Below, one piece after another: positions 1 through 5,720 of a stretch of 19,069 nucleotides of DNA. Within the stretch, counting starts at the first letter, position 1. Each line of letters opens with the position of its first letter. The notes beneath the pieces are model-generated. The model saw nothing but the letters and a program-made list of their open reading frames with translations. It searched no databases and had not been told where the DNA came from. This DNA comes from Ectopseudomonas composti. Its GTDB lineage: Bacteria > Pseudomonadota > Gammaproteobacteria > Pseudomonadales > Pseudomonadaceae. The DNA lies in contig CAMPIF010000021.1 in assembly GCA_946886245.1 (NCBI GenBank), positions 1 to 19,069 of the forward strand. Direction: 5' to 3'. Both the position numbers and the translations under genes were made by a program.

Positions 1-36
1 CTCAGCGCCAGCCTGCTGCGCAAACAGGAGGTCTGA
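1..36 (+). CDS. 3' end of an upstream transporter gene (partial)
   Basis: The first 36 bases read as an open frame ending in LRKQEV and then TGA at 34-36. Its stop overlaps the ATG of the next gene (TGATG), which is the usual arrangement for translationally coupled subunits. In Pseudomonas the gene before this type of ABC-2 permease is normally an ATP-binding/permease fusion of the RbbA/YhiH type. That identity comes from context, since only eleven codons are visible. Confidence 0.6.
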   Translation, partial: LSASLLRKQEV

Positions 37-1160
37 TGGAACGCCTGGCCAATATCCTGTACCTCGGCATCAAGGAGCTGCGCAGCCTGCAGCACGACCT
101 GGCGCTGGTTCTGCTGATCCTCTGGGCCTTCAGCATGGGCGTCTACTCCGCCGCCACCAGCATGCCGGAGAGCCTGCACAACGCCGCCATCGCCGTGGTC
201 GACGAAGATCAGTCTCAGCTCTCCGAGCGACTGATCCAGGCCTTTCAGGAACCCTATTTCCGTACCCCGGAGCGTATCGACCTGAGCGAGATGGATCGCG
301 GCATGGACGCCGGGCGCTACACCTTCACCCTGAACATTCCGCCGAACTTCCAGCGCGACGTGCTCGCCGGTCGCAGCCCGGCAACCCAGCTCAACGTCGA
401 TGCCACCCAGGTAAGCATGGCCTTCACCGGTGCTGGCTACATCCAGAACATCGGCGTCAGCGAAGTGGCTGAGTTCGTTCGTCGCTATCGGGGCGAGCTG
501 CAGCAGCCGGCCGAGCTGGCGCTGCGCATACAGTTCAACCCGAATCTGACGCGTGCCTGGTTCGGCTCGGTGATGGAGGTGATCAACCAGATCACCATGC
601 TGTCGATCATCCTCACTGGGGCGGCGCTGATTCGTGAGCGCGAGCACGGCACCGTGGAGCATCTGCTGGTGATGCCGGTGACGCCGCTGGAGATCATGCT
701 GGCCAAGGTCTGGTCGATGGGGCTGGTGGTACTGACGGCGGCGACGCTGTCGCTGCTGCTGGTGGTGCAGGGCTGGCTGCAGGTGCCGATAGAGGGCTCC
801 ATCGCGCTGTTCCTGTTCGGCGCGGCGCTGCATCTGTTCGCCACCACCTCGATGGGCATCTTCTTCGGCACCGTGGCGCGCTCGATGCCGCAGCTGGGCC
901 TGCTGATCATCCTGGTGCTGCTGCCGTTGCAGATCCTCTCCGGTGGCACCACGCCACGCGAGAGCATGCCGGAGCTGGTGCAGCAGATCATGCTGGCGGC
1001 GCCGACCACCCACTTCGTCGCGCTGGCCCAGGCCATTCTCTATCGCGGCGCAGGGTTCGCGATCATCTGGCCTTACATGCTGGCCATCGCCGCCATCGGC
1101 ACGCTGTTCTTCGTCGCGGCGCTGACACGCTTTCGCAAGACCCTGGCGCAGATGGCCTGA
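36..1160 (+). CDS. ABC-2 type transporter permease (YhhJ-like)
   Basis: This 374-residue inner-membrane permease subunit belongs to an ABC exporter. One membrane helix near residues 22-40 is followed by a periplasmic domain of about 140 residues. Five or so further helices start near residue 183. The segment EREHGTVEHLLVMP near residue 201 is the conserved ABC-2 cytoplasmic stretch after the second helix. AGGAGG at 26-31 lies four bases before the ATG and inside the preceding gene, so the two genes are coupled. Length and layout match the YhhJ/YbhR-type permeases that pair with a fused ATPase and an HlyD-like periplasmic adaptor to export hydrophobic compounds. The substrate cannot be read from sequence. 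PA5230 is the likely PAO1 counterpart, from memory. Confidence 0.9.
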   Translation: MERLANILYLGIKELRSLQHDLALVLLILWAFSMGVYSAATSMPESLHNAAIAVVDEDQSQLSERLIQAFQEPYFRTPERIDLSEMDRGMDAGRYTFTLNIPPNFQRDVLAGRSPATQLNVDATQVSMAFTGAGYIQNIGVSEVAEFVRRYRGELQQPAELALRIQFNPNLTRAWFGSVMEVINQITMLSIILTGAALIREREHGTVEHLLVMPVTPLEIMLAKVWSMGLVVLTAATLSLLLVVQGWLQVPIEGSIALFLFGAALHLFATTSMGIFFGTVARSMPQLGLLIILVLLPLQILSGGTTPRESMPELVQQIMLAAPTTHFVALAQAILYRGAGFAIIWPYMLAIAAIGTLFFVAALTRFRKTLAQMA

Positions 1161-1167
1161 ACAAACT

Positions 1168-1190
1168 GTAGGAGCGGCTTCAGCCGCGAA
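1168..1190. repeat. Pseudomonas REP element (GTAGGAGCGGC type)
   Basis: The sequence GTAGGAGCGGCTTCAGCCGCGA is the familiar Pseudomonas repetitive extragenic palindrome. GCGGCT pairs with AGCCGC around a very short loop. It lies between the convergent permease and FliL-like genes, where it may also stop or protect transcripts from both sides. Confidence 0.8.
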
Positions 1191-1243
1191 TCACTTTGGC
1201 CTTCACCGCCAAAGCAGCGCCCGAACGCCAGGGGGATTCGCCG

Positions 1244-1648
1244 CTACTGAATGATCAGATTGTTGAACAGCAGGTCCTCGACGATGGGCTTGCCCTCTTC
1301 GCCGTTGATCGCGTCCTGCACCTTCTTCAACGCTTCCTGGCGCAGCGTTTCGCGGCCATCGGGCGCGTTGATGATCTCGCTGGTCTGGGCCGAGAACAGC
1401 ATCACCATCTGATGACGGATCAGCGGCTCATGCTGCTTGAGCTTCTCCTCGGCTTCGGTGCCGGTCACTCGCAGGGACACATCGGCCTTGAAGAACTTCA
1501 GACGATTGCCTTGATCCGCCAGGTTGCCGATCAGGGCTGGCGTCAGGTTGTGATAAATCGTCGTCGGCGCCTCTTCCTTCTCTTCCGAAGCGGCCAGGGC
1601 AGGCAGGCAGATCGACAGGCTCAGCAGCAGGGCGGTCAACAGTTTCAC
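1244..1648 (-). CDS. FliL-like small exported protein
   Basis: The encoded protein has 134 residues, with a clear signal sequence (KLLTALLLSLSICLPALA) and then a small soluble domain. Its second half (TEAEEKLKQHEPLIRHQMVMLFS and the LRQEALKKVQDAIN helix) follows the C-terminal pattern of flagellar basal-body-associated FliL. The GTG at 1648 is chosen because GGAG lies seven bases upstream. An ATG fourteen codons earlier has no ribosome site and would spoil the signal peptide. There are no flagellar genes nearby, so this is the stand-alone FliL-like protein common in Pseudomonas (PA5233-like, from memory). A membrane or periplasmic role is inferred. The gene diverges from the quinone oxidoreductase gene. 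Confidence 0.85.
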   Translation of the reverse strand: MKLLTALLLSLSICLPALAASEEKEEAPTTIYHNLTPALIGNLADQGNRLKFFKADVSLRVTGTEAEEKLKQHEPLIRHQMVMLFSAQTSEIINAPDGRETLRQEALKKVQDAINGEEGKPIVEDLLFNNLIIQ

Positions 1649-1675
1649 GTTCGGCACTCCATCGGGGATGTGCCT

Positions 1676-1704
1676 AGCATAGCCATCCACAGGCCTGCAC
1701 CCAA
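1676..1704 (-). promoter_or_regulatory. candidate sigma-70 promoter for the FliL-like gene
   Basis: On the minus strand, TTGGGT (1704-1699) and TATGCT (1681-1676) are separated by 17 bases. This predicts a start near 1669 and a leader of about 20 nt before the GTG. It is a by-eye match only. Confidence 0.4.
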
Positions 1705-1745
1705 GCCCGGCGCTTATGCCGACCTATCAGGCATCGGCATGCTCG

Positions 1746-1773
1746 TTGACCCTCGGCGGGCGCTTTCTACACT
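1746..1773 (+). promoter_or_regulatory. candidate sigma-70 promoter for the quinone oxidoreductase gene
   Basis: TTGACC (1746-1751) and TACACT (1768-1773) are separated by 16 bases. They would start transcription near 1780, about 24 nt before the preferred ATG. The divergent FliL-like promoter lies about 40 bp to the left. Confidence 0.5.
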
Positions 1774-1803
1774 GCAAGGCACCCTGCAAGAGGAATGACC
1801 TTG

Positions 1804-2784
1804 ATGAAAGCCCTGCTGTGCAAAGCCTTCGGCCCTGCCGACACCCTGGTATTGGAAGACCTGCCGAGCCCCGAAGCGAAAAAGAACGAGGTGCTGATCG
1901 AGGTGCAGGCCGCCGGGGTCAACTTCCCCGACACGCTGATCATCGAAGGCAAATACCAGTTCAAACCGCCCTTCCCCTTCGCCCCGGGCGGCGAGGTAGC
2001 CGGCGTGGTCAAGGCCGTTGGCGAGAAGGTCAGCCATCTGCGCGTCGGTGACCGGGTCATGGCGCTGACCGGCTGGGGCGGCTTCGCCGAAGAGGTCGCC
2101 GTACCGGCCTACAACGTGCTGCCGGTGCCCAAGAGCATGGACCTGACCACCGCAGCGGCCTTCGGCATGACCTACGGCACCTCCATGCATGCCCTCAAGC
2201 AGCGCGCCCACCTGCAGCCAGGTGAAACCCTGCTGGTGCTCGGCGCCTCCGGCGGCGTCGGCCTGGCGGCGGTGGAAATCGGCAAGGCCATGGGCGCCAA
2301 GGTCATCGCTGCAGCGAGTAGCGCCGAGAAACTGGAAGTGGCGCGCAAGGCCGGCGCCGACGAGTTGATCAACTACAGCGAGCAGAGCCTGAAGGACGAA
2401 GTGAAGAAACTCACCGGCGGCCAGGGCGTCGACGTGATCTACGACCCGGTGGGCGGCGCACTGTTCGAGGAAGCCTTCCGCAGCATCGGCTGGAATGGCC
2501 GCTTCCTGGTCGTGGGTTTCGCCGCCGGCGGTGGCATCCCGGCCCTGCCGGCCAACCTGCCTTTGCTCAAGGGCGCTTCGCTGGTCGGCGTATTCTGGGG
2601 CTCCTTCGCTCAGCGCCAGCCGCAGGACAACGCCGACAACTTCCAGCAGCTGTTCGCCTGGCATGCCGAAGGCAAACTCAAGCCGCTGGTGTCGCAGACC
2701 TTCCCACTGGAGCGCGGCGGCGAAGCGATCGATGCCCTTGGCCAGCGCAAAGCCGTCGGCAAGGTAGTAGTGGAAGTCCGGTAG
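1804..2784 (+). CDS. NADPH:quinone oxidoreductase, zinc-free MDR family
   Basis: The product is a 326-residue cytosolic enzyme of the medium-chain dehydrogenase/reductase superfamily. The N-terminal GroES-like half includes AAGVNFPDTLIIEGKYQ and PFAPGGEVAG. It is followed by a Rossmann half whose nucleotide-binding loop GASGGVGLAAVEIG starts near residue 146. The catalytic-zinc cysteine and histidine ligands and the structural-zinc cysteines are absent, which is typical of the quinone-oxidoreductase (QOR/CryZ) branch. NADPH is the expected donor; the acceptor is unknown. The ATG at 1804 is preferred over the in-frame ATG at 1795 because AAGAGG (1789-1794) is spaced correctly only for 1804. 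The gene probably corresponds to PA5234 and has its own promoter and terminator. Confidence 0.9.
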   Translation: MKALLCKAFGPADTLVLEDLPSPEAKKNEVLIEVQAAGVNFPDTLIIEGKYQFKPPFPFAPGGEVAGVVKAVGEKVSHLRVGDRVMALTGWGGFAEEVAVPAYNVLPVPKSMDLTTAAAFGMTYGTSMHALKQRAHLQPGETLLVLGASGGVGLAAVEIGKAMGAKVIAAASSAEKLEVARKAGADELINYSEQSLKDEVKKLTGGQGVDVIYDPVGGALFEEAFRSIGWNGRFLVVGFAAGGGIPALPANLPLLKGASLVGVFWGSFAQRQPQDNADNFQQLFAWHAEGKLKPLVSQTFPLERGGEAIDALGQRKAVGKVVVEVR

Positions 2785-2828
2785 GGTGCGCCGCGTGTTC
2801 ACCGAAGCTGTTCGCAATGACGTAAACA

Positions 2829-2853
2829 GGGCCGCCATCGGGGCGGCCTTTTG
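2829..2853 (+). terminator. intrinsic terminator after the quinone oxidoreductase gene
   Basis: GGCCGCC (2830-2836) pairs with GGCGGCC (2842-2848) around a five-base loop and is followed directly by TTTT. It sits 45 bp after the stop codon. Confidence 0.85.
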
Positions 2854-3025
2854 CCATCTCCGCATGGGGTTTCAGGCGCCGTTTAATCCTGGCGCGATTC
2901 GGTCGCAGCCAAGAACGAGGAAACGGGCTCGACCGGGCCAATTCATCAGATTCGGCACTGGAGAAACTCTGCCGCTGAAAAGCAGAGCAAGTGGCTGTGA
3001 GTCTTGACGCCAGGCCGGCTAATGG
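2854..3025. other. intergenic stretch without a recognisable gene
   Basis: Between the terminator and the first degenerate hairpin repeat I see no credible coding frame, RNA gene or strong promoter. Short open frames here have no ribosome site and no familiar sequence. The stretch marks the left junction between core DNA and the repeat-rich cdi region. Confidence 0.5.
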
Positions 3026-3113
3026 GTGTCTCCTATTGTTTCATAGGTGTCCCCTTTTTCCTTGAAGTCAATAATCGTGGTCTCCTATTGTTAACTTGCT
3101 ACCCTATTGTTAC
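3026..3113. repeat. degenerate copies of the GTGGTCTGTCCCCTATT repeat
   Basis: GTGTCTCCTATTGTTTCATA and TCGTGGTCTCCTATTGTTAA, with TACCCTATTGTTAC, are decayed versions of the right arm of the second hairpin family found intact at 3772-3855. They lie just past the stop of the orphan immunity-like gene and form the left edge of the repeat field. Confidence 0.6.
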
Positions 3114-3116
3114 TTT

Positions 3117-3590
3117 TTATCTCAGCTTACAGAACGTCAACGAAGGGCCATAATCACTACTTAAATTACTCGACTCAATCTTAAACTCAACACCAGGAAA
3201 AGCCTTACCAAGAGCCATACTCCAAGAAACGGCAAGAACCTCACACAGCTGCTCGTATATTAAATCGCCAACCTTATCACTCGCCCCAAAAAACGCGTCA
3301 TATAAAGAAACCCTATTAACAGACAACTCCACATCCATCTTTTCCCTGTCTCCATAAGAAGATAGCAAACCAACCATTCCCGGGTTATATTTAAACTCCA
3401 AAAAAACACACCCATCAACACATACTAAGTCAGGAAAAAAAAGCCTAGATACCACAAGGACATCTTCAGGATCACAGACATAGCTAATATATGAATATAT
3501 ATTAATTCCATCCTGATCAGACCATCCAGACTTCCATTTAGGATACTTACCAAGCCCCACAAAAGGCTTTATAACTTCTACTTTGTTCAT
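3117..3590 (-). CDS. orphan immunity-like protein
   Basis: This gene encodes 157 residues and I do not recognise its family. The start MNKVEVIKPF at 3590 is chosen because AGAGGAA lies seven bases upstream. The longer frame would run into a hairpin repeat. The protein is small and soluble, with no signal peptide or membrane segment. The gene is strikingly AT-rich with A/T-ending codons, unlike the flanking core genes. Size, composition, strand and position downstream of cdiBA fit a cdi immunity gene that has lost its toxin. Hairpin repeats bound it on both sides (3026-3113 and 3620-3692). A protective cytosolic role is inferred from context. Confidence 0.6.
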   Translation of the reverse strand: MNKVEVIKPFVGLGKYPKWKSGWSDQDGINIYSYISYVCDPEDVLVVSRLFFPDLVCVDGCVFLEFKYNPGMVGLLSSYGDREKMDVELSVNRVSLYDAFFGASDKVGDLIYEQLCEVLAVSWSMALGKAFPGVEFKIESSNLSSDYGPSLTFCKLR

Positions 3591-3619
3591 GGAATTTCCT
3601 CTAAGTGAAAAAAGGAAAA

Positions 3620-3692
3620 AAGGGGACAAAAAGGGGACAGATTTATTTATGACGCAGCACCGTCACCCTAAAAATAAATCTGCCCCCTTTTC
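3620..3692. repeat. type A hairpin repeat (GGGGACAGATTTATT head)
   Basis: The left arm GGGGACAGATTTATTTAT and the right arm AAAAATAAATCTGCCCCC close a GC-containing centre of about 20 nt, making a long imperfect hairpin. Related copies lie at 5034-5092, 5294-5360 and, as a half site, 5700-5720. A fragmentary extra head (GGGGACAAA) precedes this copy. In my recollection this sequence class accompanies RAYT genes in several proteobacteria, and a truncated RAYT lies in this window. Confidence 0.8.
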
Positions 3693-3771
3693 GCTACTAA
3701 ATCTTTACCTCGCGCCAGTAAATATTTTCTGGTAAGGGCTGATTCTGATTGAATCGGGAGAAAACCTCGAT
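3693..3771. other. AT-rich spacer between two hairpin families, possible remnant
   Basis: About 80 bp lie between a type A and a type B hairpin. On the minus strand one frame stays open throughout (YRGFLPIQSESALTRKYLLA and on) until a stop inside the type A hairpin. It may be the tail of a lost toxin gene upstream of the orphan immunity gene, but nothing recognisable supports this. Confidence 0.3.
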
Positions 3772-3855
3772 AGTATTAGGGGACAGACCACGATTTAACT
3801 AGGAAGAAAACGTGGTCTGTCCCCTATTATCATCGTGGTCTGTCCCCTATTGTTG
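3772..3855. repeat. type B hairpin repeat, copy 1, plus an extra right arm
   Basis: AGGGGACAGACCACG (3778-3792) and CGTGGTCTGTCCCCT (3811-3825) are perfect 15-base arms around an 18-nt loop. A further right arm, TCGTGGTCTGTCCCCTATTG, follows at 3833-3852. Bases 3772-3831 recur without a difference at 4724-4783. Confidence 0.9.
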
Positions 3856-3880
3856 CTTTCAACTGTGGAGCCAGGAATCA

Positions 3881-4126
3881 CTAGCTAGGAATCTCTTCCA
3901 GCAATGGCTCACGAACAGAACCCAAGCTTTCCTTGTCAATAGCACCGATAGCTCTGAAATTTTCCCTAGCCTGCTCAAGACTTACAGCATTCGCACCACC
4001 AGTGTAAGTCGGATCGCGAAATTGTATTTCGTCATCTTCCCACCCGCACACAGGGCAAATCTCAAAAGTCCCAGGAAGCTCTTCATCGAACGTCAAATAT
4101 CCACAACAAGCACAAGGGTAACTCAT
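3881..4126 (-). CDS. CPCC-type cysteine-rich immunity protein
   Basis: The product has 81 residues starting MSYPCACCGYLTFDEE. Four cysteines occur as CACC and, 17 residues later, CPVC, followed by GWEDDEIQFRDP and GGANAVSLEQARENF. This is the pattern of the cysteine-rich CPCC family, small presumed zinc-binding proteins common as polymorphic-toxin immunity proteins. The ATG at 4126 has TAGGAG upstream, overlapping the stop of the toxin fragment; only ten bases separate the two genes. The expected role is cytosolic binding and neutralisation of the adjacent toxin. A sequence ending in TTGTTGCT joins the gene's 3' side to the type B repeat. Confidence 0.8.
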   Translation of the reverse strand: MSYPCACCGYLTFDEELPGTFEICPVCGWEDDEIQFRDPTYTGGANAVSLEQARENFRAIGAIDKESLGSVREPLLEEIPS

Positions 4127-4136
4127 TTTTAAACTC

Positions 4137-4481
4137 CTACTGCCGATTCCAGTAATTAACTCCATCTGCAGGACGAAACATTGTTCTCGGCGCACCATCT
4201 TGCCCTAATACGCCAAACGTATTTGTCTTAGGGTCATATCTAAGAATATCGCCTCGAGCATTGGTCTTTGTCAGAGTCCCCTGCGGTGGATTTGTTAAGA
4301 ATTTCTTGGACTGCTCCGCATATTGTTTTGCATTCTGAAACTCTGGAAACTCACTCTTGTGTTTATTCCAATGTCCCAAGGCATTTTCAACTGCTGACTT
4401 GCTTTTAGTCGACGACCAAATCGCCCCATTCGGTGTAGCCGCACTGGGTGCACCGTTTGCCCCACCAGCTCGACCTACCAC
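4137..4481 (-). CDS. orphan CdiA C-terminal toxin domain (no N-terminal part)
   Basis: The open frame has 114 codons and its product resembles the tip of a polymorphic toxin. SAVENALGHWNKHKSEFPEF is followed by NAKQYAEQSKKFL, then YDPKTNTFGVL and APRTMFRPADGVNYW. Similar tips occur, in my recollection, at the ends of filamentous haemagglutinin, CdiA and RHS proteins and are probably nucleases; the activity is not proven here. The frame opens exactly where a type B hairpin repeat ends. A stop lies just before the nominal GTG start at 4481, and there is no ribosome site, signal sequence or delivery domain. It is therefore a detached toxin module that is probably silent unless recombined onto cdiA. 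The CPCC immunity gene follows after ten bases. Confidence 0.75.
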   Translation of the reverse strand: MVGRAGGANGAPSAATPNGAIWSSTKSKSAVENALGHWNKHKSEFPEFQNAKQYAEQSKKFLTNPPQGTLTKTNARGDILRYDPKTNTFGVLGQDGAPRTMFRPADGVNYWNRQ

Positions 4482-4483
4482 AG

Positions 4484-4605
4484 AGTATTAGGGGAGTATT
4501 AGGGGACAGACCACGATTTAACTAGAGTATTAGGGGACAGACCACGATTTACGGAGAAATTAATCGTGGTCTGCCCCCTATTATTGTTGTCCCCTATTGT
4601 TGTTG
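4484..4605. repeat. type B hairpin repeat, copy 2, with tandem left arms
   Basis: AGTATTAGGGG occurs three times in a row (4484, 4495, 4526). The last two continue into GACAGACCACGATTTA. An inverted partner, TAATCGTGGTCTGCCCCCTA (4561-4580), follows, and then a shortened right arm TGTCCCCTATTGTTGTTGCT. The repeat forms the 5' boundary of the orphan toxin fragment. Confidence 0.85.
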
Positions 4606-4723
4606 CTCTCAGAGCCGGGAAGTTATATCGCACCTATTTATCGAAGAGTCCAGTCATGTATAGAAATGTATTAAATGACTTGATCGGGAGCATCCTCTAA
4701 AGAAGCCCGGTAATCCGTTAAAG
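4606..4723. other. AT-rich 118-bp spacer between two type B hairpins
   Basis: No gene is recognisable here. Its AT content matches the orphan immunity genes rather than core DNA. On the minus strand a short open frame ends HLIHFYT then TGA near 4664. This could be the last part of another lost toxin or immunity gene, but there is no homology I can name. Confidence 0.3.
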
Positions 4724-4812
4724 AGTATTAGGGGACAGACCACGATTTAACTAGGAAGAAAACGTGGTCTGTCCCCTATTATCCCTATTATCCCTATTAT
4801 CCCTATTATCCC
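4724..4812. repeat. type B hairpin repeat, copy 3, with 9-bp tandem expansion
   Basis: Bases 4724-4783 repeat 3772-3831 exactly, including the 15-base arms (4730-4744 and 4763-4777) and the 18-nt loop. The right end runs into four tandem copies of CCCTATTAT from 4774 to 4809, apparently slippage of the repeat's own tail. Confidence 0.9.
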
Positions 4813-5033
4813 TTGGCCGGCCTTCAGGCTCAAACGACAGGCAGGTCATGCCGCTTTCAGAGCAACAGCGTCAGGCATAAACCCGTGCTGTCGCTCTGGC
4901 GTATCGGCCTCGAATACCTCAGGCGCTCGGCCAGCGATTTATCATGCTCGGCCCTTGCGAAGATGGAGCTTTTGCTGCGTGAGGAGGTTCACCGGCAGGC
5001 GCAGGCACTGGGGTAGATTTGTGGGGATTCCTC
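4813..5033. other. GC-rich block of unknown origin, possible gene remnant
   Basis: This 220-bp block differs sharply from its AT-rich neighbours. On the plus strand, one frame reads MPLSEQQRQA from 4848 then stops. The neighbouring frame reads HKPVLSLWRIGLEYLRRSAS through REEVHRQAQALG and stops at 5014-5016. The two look like one coding sequence broken by a frameshift, perhaps the end of a transposase. I cannot identify it with confidence. Confidence 0.35.
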
Positions 5034-5092
5034 AGGGACAGATTTATTTATGGCACAGTGCCGCCAGCCTAAAAATAAATCCGTCCCCTTTT
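5034..5092. repeat. type A hairpin repeat, copy 2
   Basis: GGGACAGATTTATTTATGGC and AAAAATAAATCCGTCCCC form the arms. The centre CACAGTGCCGCCAGCCT differs from the copy at 3620-3692 while the arms are conserved. Only a short spacer separates it from the type B variant at 5121-5150. Confidence 0.8.
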
Positions 5093-5120
5093 TCCTCTTT
5101 TTCCTTGTTCTTAAAGAGCA

Positions 5121-5150
5121 GGAGATATTCGTGGTCTGTCCCCGAATATT
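5121..5150. repeat. type B variant repeat (GATATTCGTGGTCTG)
   Basis: GGAGATATTCGTGGTCTGTCC followed by CCGAATATT makes a short hairpin with one imperfect pair. It closely matches a second copy at 5801-5832, including the preceding TTAAA(G/T)AGC(A/G)GG. It cuts off the immunity-gene start at 5150-5240. Confidence 0.7.
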
Positions 5151-5240
5151 CGTTACCGCTATACGACCATATCGATCCATGGCAAACCATGTGTAAATAG
5201 TCCCAAACCCTGGTCGCCAATCTTTATTCAAACACCCCAT
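5150..5240 (-). pseudogene. 5' fragment of a third immunity-like gene
   Basis: From the ATG at 5240 the frame reads MGCLNKDWRPGFGTIYTWFA, then MDRYGRIAV. It then passes into the GGGGACAGACCACG repeat, where coding sense is lost. AGGA lies nine bases upstream of the ATG. A start of the type PGFGTIYTWFA-D-GRIAV resembles, from memory, the beginnings of small polymorphic-toxin immunity proteins. Only about 30 codons survive. The stop of a toxin-like frame lies nine bases upstream, so this appears to be the junction of a former toxin/immunity pair. Confidence 0.5.
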
Positions 5241-5249
5241 ACCTAATCC

Positions 5250-5293
5250 TCAAGGCCAAGTAACACTACAATTTCCACAAGGGACAACTATAG
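5250..5293 (-). pseudogene. last codons of a third cdi toxin
   Basis: On the minus strand, immediately after the type A hairpin, one frame reads IVVPCGNCSVTWP and then TGA (5252-5250). The next ATG, that of the immunity fragment, follows after nine bases. The CGNC pair near the end is reminiscent of metal-binding or deaminase-type toxin tails, but 13 codons cannot prove a family. The spacing repeats the toxin-then-immunity layout of the other two pairs in the window. Confidence 0.4.
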
Positions 5294-5653
5294 AAAAAAG
5301 GGGACAGATTTATTTATTGGCCCGCCTCGCTGGTAGCCGAAAATAAATCCGTCCCCTTTTCCGGTCGTACGTCCTTCTAGACGATTTCGATAGCGCGTAG
5401 CGCGCGCCGCTAGCGCCTTCATCAACTGACCCAACCCGGCGATGGCCTCGCCGGGTTCCAGAAGCAGATGAACATGGTTCGTCATCAGGCAATAGGCGTA
5501 GACCTTGACCCCGAAAACATCTTTCAGCTCACGCAGATCAGAAATGTAACGCTGGTAGTCTTGTTCAGCAGCAAACACCACCTGCCGGTTATGCCCTCGC
5601 TGCACCACATGATGTGGGTAGTTCGGCAACACAATACGCCCCATCCTTGGCAT
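5288..5653 (-). pseudogene. REP-associated tyrosine transposase (RAYT), truncated
   Basis: The first 95 or so residues are clearly an IS200-like/RAYT (TnpA-REP) DNA nuclease. NYPHHVVQRGHNRQVVFAAE is followed by YAYCLMTNHVHLLLEP, in which H60-V-H62 is the HUH metal site, and then LMKALAARATRYRNRLEGR. After RLEGR the normal continuation (the region with the EGRYKS-type strand and the YI..NP helix with the catalytic tyrosine) is missing. The frame runs into the type A hairpin at 5294-5360 and stops at 5290-5288. A strong AAGGAGGT lies five bases before the ATG at 5653. The intact family has roughly 220 or more residues and acts on REP hairpins, so this copy should be unable to cleave and join DNA. 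Confidence 0.85.
5294..5360. repeat. type A hairpin repeat, copy 3, inside the RAYT frame
   Basis: AAAAAGGGGACAGATTTATT and AAATAAATCCGTCCCCTTTT are the arms. The centre TGGCCCGCCTCGCTGGTAGCC is unlike those of the other copies. It has replaced the 3' part of the RAYT gene, and its other side abuts the toxin-tail remnant. Confidence 0.85.
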
Positions 5654-5699
5654 AACGACCTCCTTCCATTGAGACCTTCAGCTTAGCCGATCAGGCAGA

Positions 5700-5720
5700 T
5701 AATAAATCTGTCCCCTTTTT
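5700..5720. repeat. type A half repeat
   Basis: TAATAAATCTGTCCCCTTTTT is a right arm without a left partner. It lies between the RAYT leader and the cdiA fragment, so the truncated RAYT is bounded by type A sequence on both sides. Confidence 0.7.

Noticed and set aside
1714..2865. A 383-codon minus-strand frame opposite the quinone oxidoreductase gene
   Set aside because: It is antisense to a clear MDR-family enzyme and overlaps its terminator and promoter. Its sequence is unlike any protein family.
2854..3025. tRNA or other attachment site at the left edge of the insertion
   Set aside because: I see no cloverleaf-like sequence and no matching short repeat at the right edge near 14700-15087.
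3620..3692. Intrinsic terminator for a gene to the right
   Set aside because: The arms end in T runs, but the same element recurs inside other sequences including the RAYT frame. It is better explained as a mobile-type repeat, though it may terminate incidentally.
3812..4132. Plus-strand frame of 106 codons over the CPCC immunity gene
   Set aside because: It starts inside a hairpin repeat and runs antisense to a gene with a clear ribosome site and cysteine motif.
4989..5240. Intact 83-codon gene starting MGCLNKDW
   Set aside because: After about 30 codons the frame is made only of hairpin-repeat sequence (both families), so it is treated as a 5' gene fragment.
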